Positions 9,553 through 21,269 of a stretch of 64,000 nt of DNA are shown here, piece after piece (position 1 is the first letter of the stretch; every line of letters begins with the position of its first letter). Below the pieces are notes generated by a model. The model was not told where the DNA came from, made no database searches, and saw only the letters and a list, made by a program, of their open reading frames with translations. This stretch comes from Cepaea nemoralis. Taxonomy: Eukaryota > Mollusca > Gastropoda > Stylommatophora > Helicidae. The stretch is taken from NCBI GenBank assembly GCA_014155875.1, contig JACEFZ010013227.1:89501-153500 (forward strand), in the 5' to 3' direction. The position numbers were made by a program, and so were the translations under genes.

Positions 9553-9633
9553 TCTCCCCCCCCCCCCCACACACACACGCACGCACGCACACGCGCACAC
9601 ACCCTCCCCCCCCCCCCCCCCCCCCCCCCCCCC
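9553..9633. repeat. Poly-C / (CA)n / poly-C tract
   Basis: C-run, then an ACAC-type tract, then about 28 consecutive C (9606-9633). Open frames here are artefacts. Confidence 0.9.
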
Positions 9634-9765
9634 AGTCATTGTCGATGCTTTGCGTTTTCTTTTCCCTTTTCTATGTCGTATAGATGAATCTTCCCATATG
9701 CTGGAATAAATATCATAAGTTATGTTTCTCACTTGAAGCAGAATTACTCTGACTGTTTATGTGAA

Positions 9766-9773
<8 letters not shown>

Positions 9774-9848
<75 letters not shown>
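9774..9848. repeat. (GA)n microsatellite
   Basis: About 75 bp of GA, preceded by a short GT tract and followed by GT/GC alternation near 9880-9903. Confidence 0.95.
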
Positions 9849-9852
<4 letters not shown>

Positions 9853-10155
9853 AAGGGGGAGGGAGAGTTTTTGTTGTGTGTATGAGTGTGTGTGCGCGCG
9901 CGCATTTTGTTTGTAACTCCCGGATCTAACGCTGGTATTTCTTAGATTTCATAGGGACTGTTGAGCTCTTGTAGTGAATGTAAAAAGGTGACACCGACAT
10001 CTGACGCGATTTTCCTTGTGTTAGTGACGTAACAACCGGCGGGGAATTTTGAAACAAAGGATCGCTTTGCATTGATTTCGATGATTTGAGACGTCAGCCG
10101 TTCAGAAGGCAATTGCTCTCTCATCATCAAGTGCCGTGCCGACTGGCGTAGGCGT

Positions 10156-12769
10156 TCATGACTCTTCATAGATACCTCTGTCTTTGGTTTTCTGGATCAA
10201 CTCTGCGGTTGATATTCCTCCATGCCACCGTCGTAATCCATCCAGCATAATTTCTCGTAGTCTGCCTCTCTTCCCCTCGATCTTTCCAGTTGTCATGATG
10301 TTCTCCAGCGCCTCTCTTCTCATCACGTGACCAAACAAAAAGCTGTTTGTCTCTTTCTTATTGTTGTATATAATGTTCTATTTTCGCTAGCCTCTTTAAG
10401 GCATCCGTCGTTAGTTGCTTTGGCAGTCCAAGGAATTTGCAACATTCGTCTAAGGAACGACATCTTTGTTGCTTCCAATCTCTTCCTAATTTGTTCATTT
10501 ACATTCCAGGATTCACAGCCATACAGCAAAACAGGTTCTATATAGCTCTTCAGCACTATCTTTCTTACATTCAATGATAACGACCTATTGCATAAGATAT
10601 TCTTCATTTTTTGAAATGCAGCCTTTTCTTGCCCTATTCTGTTCTTAATCTCCGTTGTGCATCTTCCATCTGATGTTATAAATGTCCCTAGATATTTAAA
10701 ACTATCCACTTGGTGAAGAATTTTCTCTTCTATCTCCATTTCACATTTACGTGTCACCTGTTTCTTTGATATCACCATTGTTACTGTTTTCTTGATATTC
10801 AAGTAGAGTCCTTTCTTTGCACTCTCTGTTACTACAATGTCTAACAATTGTTGTAGATCTGTTGCTTTATCAGCTATCAATATTGTACCATCTGCATAGC
10901 GTATATTATTTATATTATAACCTCCAAATATTATTCCTGGTTTTTCTTTGATCTCTCCCATTATTACTTCGCTATAGAGGGAGATGAGATCCGGTGACAA
11001 AACACATCCCTGTCTCACTCCCAACTTCATGTGTACATAATTTCCTTCTTTCTTTCCCGTTTTAATTGCTGCTGCTTGGTTCCAGTAAATATTGTTTTAT
11101 TATTCTGAGATCTTTCCCATCAATGTTAATATCCTCCAACATTTTAATCAGTTCTTGTTTTACTTTATCAAATGCCTTAGTATAATCTATGAAGCACAAA
11201 TATATGTCTTTCTTTGTCGCTACTGACCTTTCTAATGATATTAGTAATGTGTATATTGCATTGTTTGCACCTTTTCCTTCCACAAATCCACACTGTTCTT
11301 CACCAATTTCCATTTTTATTTTCTTCCTTGTTCTTCTCATTATAATTCTGAGTAGAAGCTTAGTGACATGATTTATGAGGTTAATCGTACGAAAATCGCA
11401 TTCAATTGTTCCTGGTCTTTTTGGTATAGCTATAAATACAAATTTCAACATATCACTTGTCATATATCCACTGCTATAAATATCATTCAACAGTTTTGTT
11501 AATATATCTACTCCAAATTCTCCCATTACTTCTAATTCTTCTATTGTGATTCCATCTGGCCCAGCTGATTTTCCTTTTTTTCATATGCTTGATAGCATCA
11601 ACTTCTTCTTTTGGAATAAGTGGACCTTCTAAGTTACTTTCTTCTTTTAATTCTGCCCTTTCTCCATCATATAAGTCTCTTATATACCCATTCCACCTCT
11701 TCATTATAGCATCTTCTTCCAATAATATATTTCCTGTTTTTGATTTTAAACAACCTGTATTTATTCTTATTTTCTTCCTGTAATCTCACTGATTTGTTTG
11801 TGCATATTTTTTGTATCTTTAATACAAAAATTCATGGCAGATAGAAAAACCAATGAACAAGTCCTTCAAGAAACAAATGAAGATCGTAAACTGATTAGAG
11901 ACATTAGATGTAGACAGTCAACATTTTTTTGGCATGTTATGAGAAGAAATGAAATGATTTTTGTATCTTTAATAGAATTTAATTCAATTTTCTTGCACTG
12001 TTCATTTAACCAACTTTCTTTTGCCTCCACACAATTTTTTCTTATTTCTTTCTTTATCTCATTATATGCATGCTTATTATTTTTAACTCTGTTTTCTTTT
12101 GGTTATCAGCTTTAATATTTCTTCAGTCATCCATTTTTTCTTAGCCTTTTGGCTTCTCTCTGGTAATATTTCTTTGCTCGTTTGATGAATTGAATCCCTT
12201 AACATTTTCCATTGTTCGTTTATATTCTTTATTTTAGCTATTGCATTATACCTATTTTTCACAATCACTCTGTATTGTTCTTGAATTTCTTTATCTACCT
12301 TCAAAATCTCTTGATTAAGTTTCATGTTCCTAATCACTTTTATTACACCACATAGTAGCATAGTAGTACATGATAACTATTACAGTCAGCATTAATTAAC
12401 GCATTTCGAAACCTTTTATTAAAAAGTATGTAGCCAATTTTGTTAAGTATTTTCTTATCAGGGCTTTTCCATGTGTAAAGTCGTCTTTTATGGTGTTTAA
12501 ACCAGGTGTTTCCAATTATCATATCATATTGATATTTGCCCATTCTATTAGTTGTTCTCCTCGTTCATTTTTTGTACCATTTTTTTTCCTTTTCCTACTT
12601 TTGTATTAAAATCACCTAGTATTATTTTTATATCTTGTGATTTAATTTGAGACATTGCCATGTCTACTTCATCGTAATAATGTTGTATTTCTTCATCACT
12701 ACTGCTTGTTATTGGTGTGTATGCATGTACAATATTGATGTCTATTGGCTTGCCTTTCAATGTGACCAT
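10156..12769 (-). pseudogene. LINE-A' endonuclease/reverse transcriptase pseudogene
   Basis: Read on the minus strand. The endonuclease part (12769-12343) shows VHAYTPI and IILGDFNTKVG, the Mg-binding GDFN signature of APE nucleases. The polymerase part (11722-10323) shows FIDYTKAFDKV (motif A), EEQCGFVEGKG and VRQGCVLSPDL (motif B), then RYADGT where active enzymes have YADD. The second catalytic Asp is therefore replaced by Gly. LLYGCESWNV and then MTTGKIEGKRGR mark the C-terminus. Reading frames break at about 12545, 12350, 12085, 11490, 11050 and 10325. The enzyme would have nicked target DNA and copied its own RNA; this copy cannot. Confidence 0.85.
11808..11974 (+). mobile_element. 133-bp internal LINE-A fragment flanked by a 17-bp direct repeat
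   Basis: TTTTTGTATCTTTAATA occurs exactly at 11808-11824 and 11958-11974. Between them lies 11825-11957, a plus-sense piece of LINE-A reading DRKTNEQVLQETNEDRKL. It is nearly identical to 13841-13972 apart from small differences near its ends and one G/T difference (TTGGCATG versus GGGCATG). It interrupts the minus-strand LINE-A' copy. The piece lacks a LINE 3' end or tail, so it is not an ordinary truncated LINE insertion. Confidence 0.85.
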
Positions 12770-12949
12770 AATAACTCTGTCTGAAATACATCAGTAACCA
12801 TTAACTGATTGGCTGTTTGTTTAGCACATATTAGCCCTACTCCTTTTTTCGTGTATATCCCCTCCAGAATAAATTATTGTGTTTTTCGTTTATAATTTCA
12901 TCACTACTGAACTAAATTGCCTAGATAATCACAAACACCTTAGACCTTA

Positions 12950-14171
12950 GACTTGTAAAAGACATATATTGGAAACAATAAGCTGCCATAAGAATTGATA
13001 ATGAAGTAGGTCAACATCAGCCTATTAATAGAGGTGTGAGACAGGGATGTGTAATGTCTCCAGATCTTTTTTCCCTGTACAATGAACATATTTTCAGAAA
13101 TATAGAAGATATGGAAGGAATCAACATTGGGGGAGGATACATCAATAACATTAGATATGCGGATGATAGTCTTGATTGCAGACAATGGACAGGACCTGCA
13201 AAATTTAGTAGATGCGGTTGTTGCACACAGTGAACAACTGGGGTTAGAATTGAATTGTAAGAAGACAAATTATGGTCATCACTAAGAAGGAAGAAATACC
13301 ACAATATACACGTAGACAGTCAAAAATTTTTGGACATGTAATGAGAAGAAATGGACTGGAGAACATAGTGACAACTGGCAAGATCGAAGGAAACAGACCA
13401 AGAGGAAGACCGAGAGGAAAATACCTGGATGGCTTGGCCACATGGCATGGACGAGACAGGAACACTGAGCTGATCCACGACTCTGGTGATCGAGTGAAAT
13501 GGCGAGTCATGACCGCCCACGCTTTCCAGCATGGCACATGATTGATTGAATATACAAGTAAATGGGCATATTCTTAAACAAGTGAATTGGTACAACTATC
13601 TCGGAAGTCATAACATCTGATGGGATATGCCTTGAAGAGATTAGAACAAGAATTGCCATGGCGAAGGTAGGAAGATGAAAGACATACTGACCAATAATAA
13701 GATATCAATGGTAACGAGAAAAAGAGTGTTGAAGTGCTACATAAAATCCTGTACTTTTATATGGATGTGAGGCGTGGACAATGAGCAGACAAGCTGAAAA
13801 ACATCTGATGGCTGTGGAGATGTGGTTTCTGAGGAAAATGCAAAGAATACCATGGGCAGATAGAAAAACCAATGAACAAGTCCTTCAAGAAACAAATGAA
13901 GATCGTAAACTGATTAGAGACATTAGATGTAGACAGTCAACATTTTTTGGGCATGTTATGAGAAGAAATGAATTGGATAACTTGGTGACAACTGGCAAGA
14001 TCGAAGGGAACAGACCAAGGGGAAAACCAAGAATTAAATACCTGGATGGCTTAGCCACGTGGCATGGTCGAGACAGAATCACGGAGCTGATCCATGACTC
14101 TGGTGATCGAGTGAGATGGCAGAACATGACCACCCACGCTTATCGGCATGGCACATGATGAATGAATGAAT
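12950..14171 (+). mobile_element. LINE-A copy 2, 5'-truncated, with a nested LINE-A insertion
   Basis: Plus-strand LINE-A starting inside the RT. VRQGCVMSPDLF lies at about 13030-13075, and the catalytic box IRYADDS (about 13152) is followed by a short deletion that breaks the frame. The element is interrupted at 13309-13548 by a second LINE-A 3' end, then resumes in the palm/thumb region. The final frame (13781-14158) encodes DRKTNEQVLQETNEDRK and MTTHAYRHGT. The tail GATGAATGAATGAATG ends at about 14171. Compared with copy 1 (19460-21265), one coding continuity is lost at each junction. Non-functional. Confidence 0.85.
13309..13548 (+). mobile_element. Nested 240-bp LINE-A 3' end
   Basis: A C-terminal and tail segment (CGTAGACAGTCAAAAATTTT through ATGGCACATGATTGATTG) sits between two AATATA hexamers (13303-13308 and 13549-13554). 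The host LINE-A sequence is continuous across the junction when it is removed. This is a short, 5'-truncated LINE-A insertion into LINE-A in the same orientation. Confidence 0.75.
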
Positions 14172-14189
14172 GACAAACACCCAACAAAT

Positions 14190-14232
14190 GCTGGGGTTGT
14201 TTGCAACGTTATGTAAAGGACATACAACCAAC
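14190..14232 (+). mobile_element. SINE-1 3'-end remnant
   Basis: About 43 bp, AAATGCTGGGGTTG through GTAAAGGACATAC, matches the terminus of the plus-strand SINE-1 copy at 29460-29505. Lies between the tails of two LINEs. Confidence 0.45.
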
Positions 14233-14242
14233 TTTCATTACC

Positions 14243-14560
14243 GGTCATCATCATCATCAAGTGTCATGCCAGCAGGCGTAGGCGTTGTCTCTCCACAAAC
14301 CTCGGTCTTTGGTGTTCTGGATCAACTGCTGCTGATATTCCCCCATGCAACCGTCTTGATCAATCCAGAATCATTTATCTTGGTCGGCCTCTGCCGCTCT
14401 TCCCCTTGATCTTTCCAGTCGCCATGATGTTCTTTAACGCCTCTCTTCTCATAACATGACCAAATAAAAACTGTTTTTCTCTTTCTTATTGTTGTATATG
14501 TTCAAGTTTCATTAGCCTCTTTTAAGCAATCATCACTCTGGCAGTTCAAGGAATTGGCAA
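14243..14560 (-). mobile_element. LINE-A' copy 2, 5'-truncated
   Basis: Minus-strand match to 10126-10445 covering the C-terminal tail. The 3' end is a (TGATGATGATG) tail (plus-strand CATCATCATCATC at 14245-14259). Sits tail-to-tail with the plus-strand LINE-A copy 2. Confidence 0.75.
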
Positions 14561-15640
14561 GTCAGTGACGGTAACGGATAGTTTATTCAGTTTAGCGCGG
14601 AAACCTCAGACAGAGAGACCACAGTTGGTCTAGCAGCAGACTAGACTAGCAGGTATGTTTGAAGAGACTCAGTTCCAAACAAAATGTAAGTGTCAACCAA
14701 ACAAAAATGGAAGTAGGTATGTGTCGCAGTTATGACCTAGAAGTTGCTAATATGGTAGCAGACATATATGTATACTTACAATTAAAGGAGGATGCCATGG
14801 GGAAATTACTGTATTTGTATTTTAATCGAGACACCATTTCGGTGATACAGAAGTTACGGGAAGCTGCTTAAAACAATCATCCCATGGCAAGATTCAAGAT
14901 TGCTTCGGCATGACATCACTAAGGGAAAGGGATATCGCAATTATGAAACACAATGTAATTGGTCACATGGCCACAATTAATGCACCCCAATGAAAGCCAT
15001 GTCTCGTTTATGACATGGCCCATAAGGGAAGCAGAGAACCAAAACTAACCTCCAGTCAATGCCGTAAAAGACAATTAAGGACAAGAGAAATGATGAGAGA
15101 AATCATGGCTTCATCATGGCATTTGTGTCAGAATAAACTGTTTAGCCTCATCACAAGTACTGGCAGCCAATGTTTCAGTTTGCTTCTTCAATCAAAGATC
15201 AACTTGGCTTTCCTTGGCTCTTCACAGGATAAGCCGCTTTCCTTCAGCAACCTCTTGATCGCTCCAGCAACAATTTTCACAGCCAAGACACCCACCACTC
15301 TCATAGATTTCAGTTTGCTTTAAAAAAGATCAAGTGTAGGACAAAATAATTTTTTTCGGCTCTGCATATGTTGGACAGTCTTATGACACTAACTAATAAT
15401 AAACTTGTCTCATGGATGCTAAAGGCGTCTGTTACCCAATATGACATGCGCAAGAGTAGTTTGTTCCTACTTAAATCAAGAAAAAGCATTCAGTTTCACT
15501 CTTTATGATCTATTCAACTGAAACCATGTTGCTGCACGAGAGATTGAGGGTAGGAACCCCCCCCCCCTCCCCCAACTAACATTGTGTTTACCATGACTAA
15601 ATAAATCCAGTTTACTTATATACATATATCAAAAACAGCC
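14561..15640. other. Mostly unrecognised sequence
   Basis: Holds two short plus-strand ORFs (14659-14871 and 15015-15323) without recognised motifs, a diverged repeat at 15024-15080 shared with 7905-8000, and a C-run near 15559. Neither ORF is called a gene; the second crosses the repeat. Confidence 0.5.
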
Positions 15641-15642
15641 AC

Positions 15643-16384
15643 AGAACTGGTGTGATCAGCTGTCTGGGACGTCAGAGACTGATCACAACACACAGAACTG
15701 GTGTGATCAGCTGTCTGGGACGTCAGAGACTGGTCACCACACACACAGAACTGGTGTGATCAGCTGTCTGGGACGTCAGAGACTGGTCACCACACACACA
15801 GAACTGGTGTGATCAGCTGTCTGGGACGTCAGAGACTAGTCACCACACACACAGAACTGGTGTGATCAGCTGTCTGGGACGTCAGAGACTGGTCACCACA
15901 CACACAGAACTGGTGTGATCAGCTGTCTGGGACGTCAGAGACTGGTCACCACACACACAGAACTGGTGTGATCAGCTGTCTGGGACGTCAGAGACTGGTC
16001 ACCACACACACAGAACTGGTGTGATCAGCTGTCTGGGACGTCAGAGACTGGTCACCACACACACAGAACTGGTGTGATCAGCTGTCTGGGACGTCAGAGA
16101 CTGGTCACCACACACACAGAACTGGTGTGATCAGCTGTCTGGGACGTCAGAGACTGGTCACCACACACACAGAACTGGTGTGATCAGCTGTCTGGGACGT
16201 CAGAGACTAGTCACCACACACACAGAACTGGTGTGATCAGCTGTCTGGGACGTCAGAGACTGGTCACCACACACACAGAACTGGTGTGATCAGCTGCCTG
16301 GGACGTCAGAGACTGGTCACCACACACACAGAACTGGTGTGATCAGCTGTCTGGGACGTCAGAGACTGATCACCACACACACAG
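15643..16384. repeat. 53-bp minisatellite, 14 units
   Basis: Units start at 15643, 15694, 15747 and then every 53 bp to 16330. All carry AGAACTGGTGTGATCAGCTG, GGGACGTCAGAGACTGGTCA and a short CA tract. Only a handful of substitutions separate them (for example CTGATCAC for CTGGTCAC in the first and last units), so the array is young or efficiently homogenised. Repeats are directly contiguous with no spacers, which rules out a CRISPR-like layout. Confidence 0.97.
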
Positions 16385-17948
16385 AAAGTAAACCAATCAA
16401 TGAACACTAAATGCAGTCAGTGTTTATTTATACATCATGATGACAGCCTTATTTTTTTTTGTCAATTTGATCTAAGCTGCTACAAAGGGAGGAAACAAGT
16501 TGCCATGCTGGGGGACTTCCTGGGGAGAACTCTGCACATAATGGACACATCACAAAACATCAACAGGCAGCAGAGCATACACTTCCAAGTACCTGTTACA
16601 GTACTTTGATGTCAGTGCTGAACTAGTGAGGAGAGGACAGAATCGTCATCCACTAGGATAAGCATAGACAAAATATATACCCAGGACCCTTGTATTCTAA
16701 AGTCTTCACTGTATACATGGCTCCACCATATGTTTTTTTTTTAAATGACAAACTGAGCACAAGTGTCACATCAGGCAGCCTGTACAATCGGCAAATGGAA
16801 GCCAAACTAAAGTACACTTTATCTGCAGCAGACATTGCAATGAAGACTAGATCGATTCCTGGCTCTTTTAATGAAACAACAACAAGAACTGCAAAAACTA
16901 ATCTGAAATTTCACAAACAAACAAAACAGACAACTACTGTCATTTTATACAAACCAAAACATTTAAAAGAAAATGAAATTTCAAACATGATTTAGTTTTC
17001 ATATTTAACTACAAAATGACCATTTCTGAGCCGAATTATGTACAAGCCCTCACATAGTCAATGCCAACGTCTAACTGTTATGCAGTCACAAAGAACAAAG
17101 CTTGCAAAGACAAGAATATGCTCAATATAGCAGGGTTTGGCTTCAGCACTAACATACAAAGAATAAAAATCAAACAAAGCAAGCTGAATATTATCAAACA
17201 TACCACTGACCAAAAGGATGATTATCAATGCACAGATCCAAAGGATAAATACATCATGACAGCGGTTGTTCCACATTGGTTATGACCAGTGAGCCATGAG
17301 GCTAATTACTATTAACTGGAAATGTCAGAAGTAGAATTCGGTTAAAGTGAACATTGTTCTGACATGACAATTGGTTCTAGACATATGTATGAATAGATAC
17401 AGCAGAATACTGAATCAGATTTATTGCATTCTGACAGTCACATACAAAATCATCTCTACAAGGGACAAGATCTCATGACTACTGATTACATGGTTAAACT
17501 ATGAAACAGCAGCCTTCTTTAAATCCAAATGGATATCCATGATAAAGCTGTCCATATGACCTTCATAATCCAACACAGAAGAGCTTAAAGTAAAAAATAA
17601 GTGATTATTCATCCGCAACTGTGTAGTACACTCATCTGTCAGTTCTGTGGTGCTGTATGGTGTATACACCTCTCATGTACGCCTGGTCACTTGGCTCTAG
17701 CCATATCTGATGCACACCAGAGTTTTCAGTGCTAAGGCGGTTAACAACACATGCTGACCACATCAATCTCTGAGTGCTGTATGGCCATAACAATATCTCC
17801 ATATCTGTAACATGTGTCGATGACGGGGAAAAAAGTCTCTACAATCAGTTGCTGTTTCTTTTCTTCATTTCAATAAGTACAACTATCAGAAAAGTCTTAT
17901 TAAAGTGAAGCCATCCAGTTTTTGTTTTAACATATTCACAGCTCAGCT

Positions 17949-17997
<49 letters not shown>

Positions 17998-18845
17998 CAT
18001 ACAGTGTGTGTGTGTATGTATGTATTGAGCACTCAGCTAGCCTGAATGAAATTGAAATCTGTTATGACTCATCACATATCTGCACAGGGAACGCAAAGAA
18101 TAAGCAAGCAATCCCTAAACAACTTAGGAGTTCATGAATTTAAGTTTGAACTCTTCAGCAACTTGTAGTCTCTTTGCTGAAGGTTTAATAGGTTTTGTTT
18201 CACTGTCTGACACAAACAACATACCCTCACAGACTGACATCGTGGAAATGAACAACAAGATCTAGTGTAGTCTACGTCAGCTGTCCAAACAACCAAACTT
18301 CTTACACATAAACTTGTACAATTTTAATATGCATACCTAAAACTTCAGTTAACAAAGAGCAAAAAGAAACAATGTTATGCAGCACTTCCAAATAATATGA
18401 AAGTACAAATTGTTAATCTAAAATTTACAAATTTTTAATTACAAAGTTATTCAAATAAAGGAGTACTTAAGGTGCACAACCTGTGTTTTTACTTAAGAAT
18501 TACTTTCTGACACAAATACAAATTTAGTGAGGAAAAAATAACAAACAAAAGAAATGTGGTGGGTTTATTCTCATGACCAGATGGGTGGACAAAATGTTAC
18601 ATCCACAAGATAAGTAAAATGAGATTATAAATTGTGAATTACTATCACTTCACATCACAAATAAACAATATATATAAAAAGACAGATAATATAACGTTAT
18701 TATTAACTTTCATGTTTCCGATCACAAATGAGATTAGTAGTAAATATGTGAATGTTTAGTCTCCAGCAGTCATCAAGTCTGAGTATAATGAGATAATGTG
18801 TGCTAGAAACTCTACTTTCACTTCATGAATTATTAGTACCATGTA
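16385..18845. other. AT-rich unique region, no gene recognised
   Basis: About 2.4 kb of AT-rich sequence with only small chance ORFs. A (CA)n tract lies at 17950-17987 followed by a TA-rich stretch. On the minus strand an AATAAA signal occurs near 16422-16427, so part could be a long 3' UTR of a minus-strand gene, but no coding exon is visible upstream. Confidence 0.5.
17950..17987. repeat. (CA)n microsatellite
   Basis: About 38 bp of CA repeat followed by TATATATATA and a GT-rich inverted counterpart. Confidence 0.95.
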
Positions 18846-18849
18846 TAAA

Positions 18850-19130
18850 TGGAGATGTGCTAGCGTGATGGCTAGCATGCTTGCCTGCAGGCTTGATGGT
18901 CGTGTGCTCACATTGACTTTGGGTGGGTGATTCTTCCCCCACCAATCAGGGCACCCAGGTCGACCTAATCTAAAATAGGCACCAGGACATTTGCTGGTAA
19001 GTAAAGGCTACTGGTGTGATAATGACCACATCACCCGTTGAGTGCCAACTGATCTGAACATACGGGATGAGCACCATATATGAGCCCAATACACCTTATG
19101 GTGTGACAGGGGTCCTTGACTTTACTTTCT
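18850..19130 (+). mobile_element. tRNA-derived SINE-like element (tentative)
   Basis: The 5' part GTGCTAGCGTGATGGCTAGC and CATGCTTGCCTGCAGGCTTG resembles a degenerate tRNA head with an A-box. A non-tRNA body and a GGGGTCCTTGACTTTACTTT end follow. The B-box is weak. No second copy was found in this window. Confidence 0.4.
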
Positions 19131-19459
19131 ATTTACTATAAATACACACAGGAAGGAATAATGTTCTGTGAATGACTTTCCGTATCGTTGACATAAAGTT
19201 ACTATTCAGATGCCAGAATATGCATGGTGACAGACTTAACTATTGTATCTAAACGTTTACATGACTAATGATAAATATTGCATTTAAAATAAACAAGATA
19301 AAATAATCTGTGAAGGACATGTCCTAACAGTCAATGACAAAATGTTACAAATAAGACAGAATATGTAGTCACGCTGTCAACCACTTGTTATTTTATGACT
19401 GAAGACATTTTTACACCTAATGGTAACAAGAAGACTCAACAAAAATAATACTGCCAAAT

Positions 19460-21265
19460 ATGAAGAAACTCACAGACAAGTCAGAATATTATGTACGCAA
19501 AAGAAGCATGGCTTGAGGAAAAGTGCTTAGAAATTGAAAAACAACACAAGTCAAAATACCAAATTAGTGCACAAAAGAATTCAGGAACTTACTAATAAAA
19601 GAACAAGTACATCAACAGGCTGTCTAAAAACTAAAGATGGTAAAATCATAATAGAAAAAGATCAGATTCTACATGTATGAACAGATTATGTGAAAAACCT
19701 GTATAATGATAACAGAGAGGAACAGTATGATATTAGAGTTAATAATGAAGGACCACCAATTTTAAAGATGGAGGTTCAAAATGTTCTTAAGCATATAAAA
19801 GCTGGCAAGGCTCCCGGTGCAGATAACATCACAACAGAAATGATTAAAGCTTTAGAAGAATTTGGACTAGAGCAAGTCACCAGACTGCTGAACACATTAT
19901 ATGATACTGGAGATATATCTTCTGAATTATGTAACTCTGTATTTATTGCAATCCCAAAGAAATCAGGAACTTTGGAATGTGATCAACATAGAAAAATTAG
20001 TATAATGAGTCACATCACAAAGATTTTGCTACGAATTATCATGCAAAGAGTGAGGAAGAAAATACAACCTGAAATAGGGGAAGAACAATGTGGGTTTGTA
20101 GAAGGAAAGGGTACAGTAAATGCTGTGTATATGCTGCGAACAGTTATTGAACGTGCTATAGAAGTAAACAAGGATATACACCTTTGCTTTATTGACTACA
20201 CAAAGGCTTTTGATAGAGTTAGACATGTCAACATGGTAGATATGCTTGCAGATCTACAAATTGATGGGAAAGACATTAGACTTATAAAAAAACATATATT
20301 GGAAACAACAAGCTGCCATAAGGATTGATAATGAAGTGGGACAATATCAACCTATTAAGAGAGATGTTAGGCAGGGATGTGTAATGTCTCCAGATCTTTT
20401 TTCCCTATACAGTGAAAATATTTTCAGGAATGTAGAAGATATAAATGGAATCAGCATTGGAGGACGAAACATCAATAACATTAGATATGCAGATGATACA
20501 GTATTGATTGCAGACAATGCACAAGATCTACAACAATTAGTAGACGCAGTTGTTGTACACAGTGAGCAGCTGGGGTTGGAATTAAATTGTAAGAAGACAC
20601 AGGTTATGGTCGTCACTAGGAAGAACGTAGTACCACAATGTAATATACAAGTAAATGGGAATATTCTTCAACAAGTGAATCGGTACAATTATCTCGGAAC
20701 AGTCATAACATCTGATGGGAGATGCCTTGAAGAGATTAGAACAAGAATCGCCATGGCGAAAGTAGCCTTTAGCAAGATGAAAAACATTCTGACCAATAAA
20801 AAGATGTCAATTGAAACGAGAAAAAGAGTGTTGAGGGGATACATAGAGCCTGTTCTGTTGTATGGATGTGAAACTTGGACAATGTGCAGTCAAGCTGAAA
20901 AACATCTGATGGCTGCAGAAATGTGGTTTCTGAGGAAAATGCAAAGAATACCATGGACAGACAGAAAAACCAATGACCAAGTACTACAGGAGACAAATGA
21001 AAATCGTAAATTGATTAGAGAAATTAGACGTAGACAGTCAAAATTTTTTGGACATGTTATGAGAAGAAATGGATTGGAGAACTTAGTGACAACTGGCAAG
21101 ATCGAAAGGAACAGACCAAGAGGAAGACCGAGATGAAAATACCTGGATGGCTTGGCCACATGGCATGGACGAGAAAGGAACACTGAGCTGATCCACGATG
21201 CTGGTGATCGAGTGAAATGGCGAGTCATGACCGCCCACGCTTTCCGGCATGGCACATGATTGATT
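19460..21265 (+). mobile_element. LINE-A copy 1 (best RT copy)
   Basis: Plus-strand element from a decayed post-endonuclease linker (about 19460-19690) through RT (19690-21136) and the C-terminal tail to GGCACATGATTGATTGATTG at 21250-21269. The endonuclease is missing. It serves as the reference for the other LINE-A pieces in this window. Confidence 0.85.
19690..21258 (+). pseudogene. LINE-A reverse transcriptase, one frameshift and one late stop
   Basis: The first frame (19690-20328) contains GKAPGADNITTEMI, EEQCGFVEGKG and motif A, FIDYTKAFDRV. A frameshift in an A-rich stretch near 20290 moves the reading into the second frame (20336-21136). That frame has VRQGCVMSPDLFSLY (motif B), an intact catalytic box NIRYADDTVLIAD, YNYLGTVITSDG, LLYGCETWTM and FFGHVMRRNG. 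A TGA near 21134 replaces an Arg codon, after which the frame continues to RVMTAHAFRHGT. The polymerase residues are therefore retained and damage is limited to about two lesions plus loss of the endonuclease. The family is an APE-type LINE of RTE-like or related clade; clade assignment needs a tree. Confidence 0.85.
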
Positions 21266-21269
21266 GATT

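Larger units (their letters stand above)
10122..12930 (-). mobile_element. LINE-A' copy (APE-type non-LTR retrotransposon), degraded
   Basis: Minus-strand LINE with endonuclease at about 12905-12548, a linker region to 12083, a foreign insertion (11808-11974), then RT (11722-10323) and the basic C-terminal tail (10320-10156). The 3' end is CGGCACTTGATGATGA on the minus strand at about 10122. A second, 5'-truncated copy of the same subfamily lies at 14243-14560. The 5' end is lost where the plus-strand LINE-A copy begins (12950). Many stops and frameshifts. Confidence 0.85.

Noticed and set aside
15643..16384. Possible CRISPR-like array
   Set aside because: Units are contiguous tandem copies without unique spacers, in a eukaryotic TE-rich context.
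16385..18845. Long 3' UTR of a minus-strand gene
   Set aside because: Only a single AATAAA and AT-richness support it; no coding exon or conserved element was seen.
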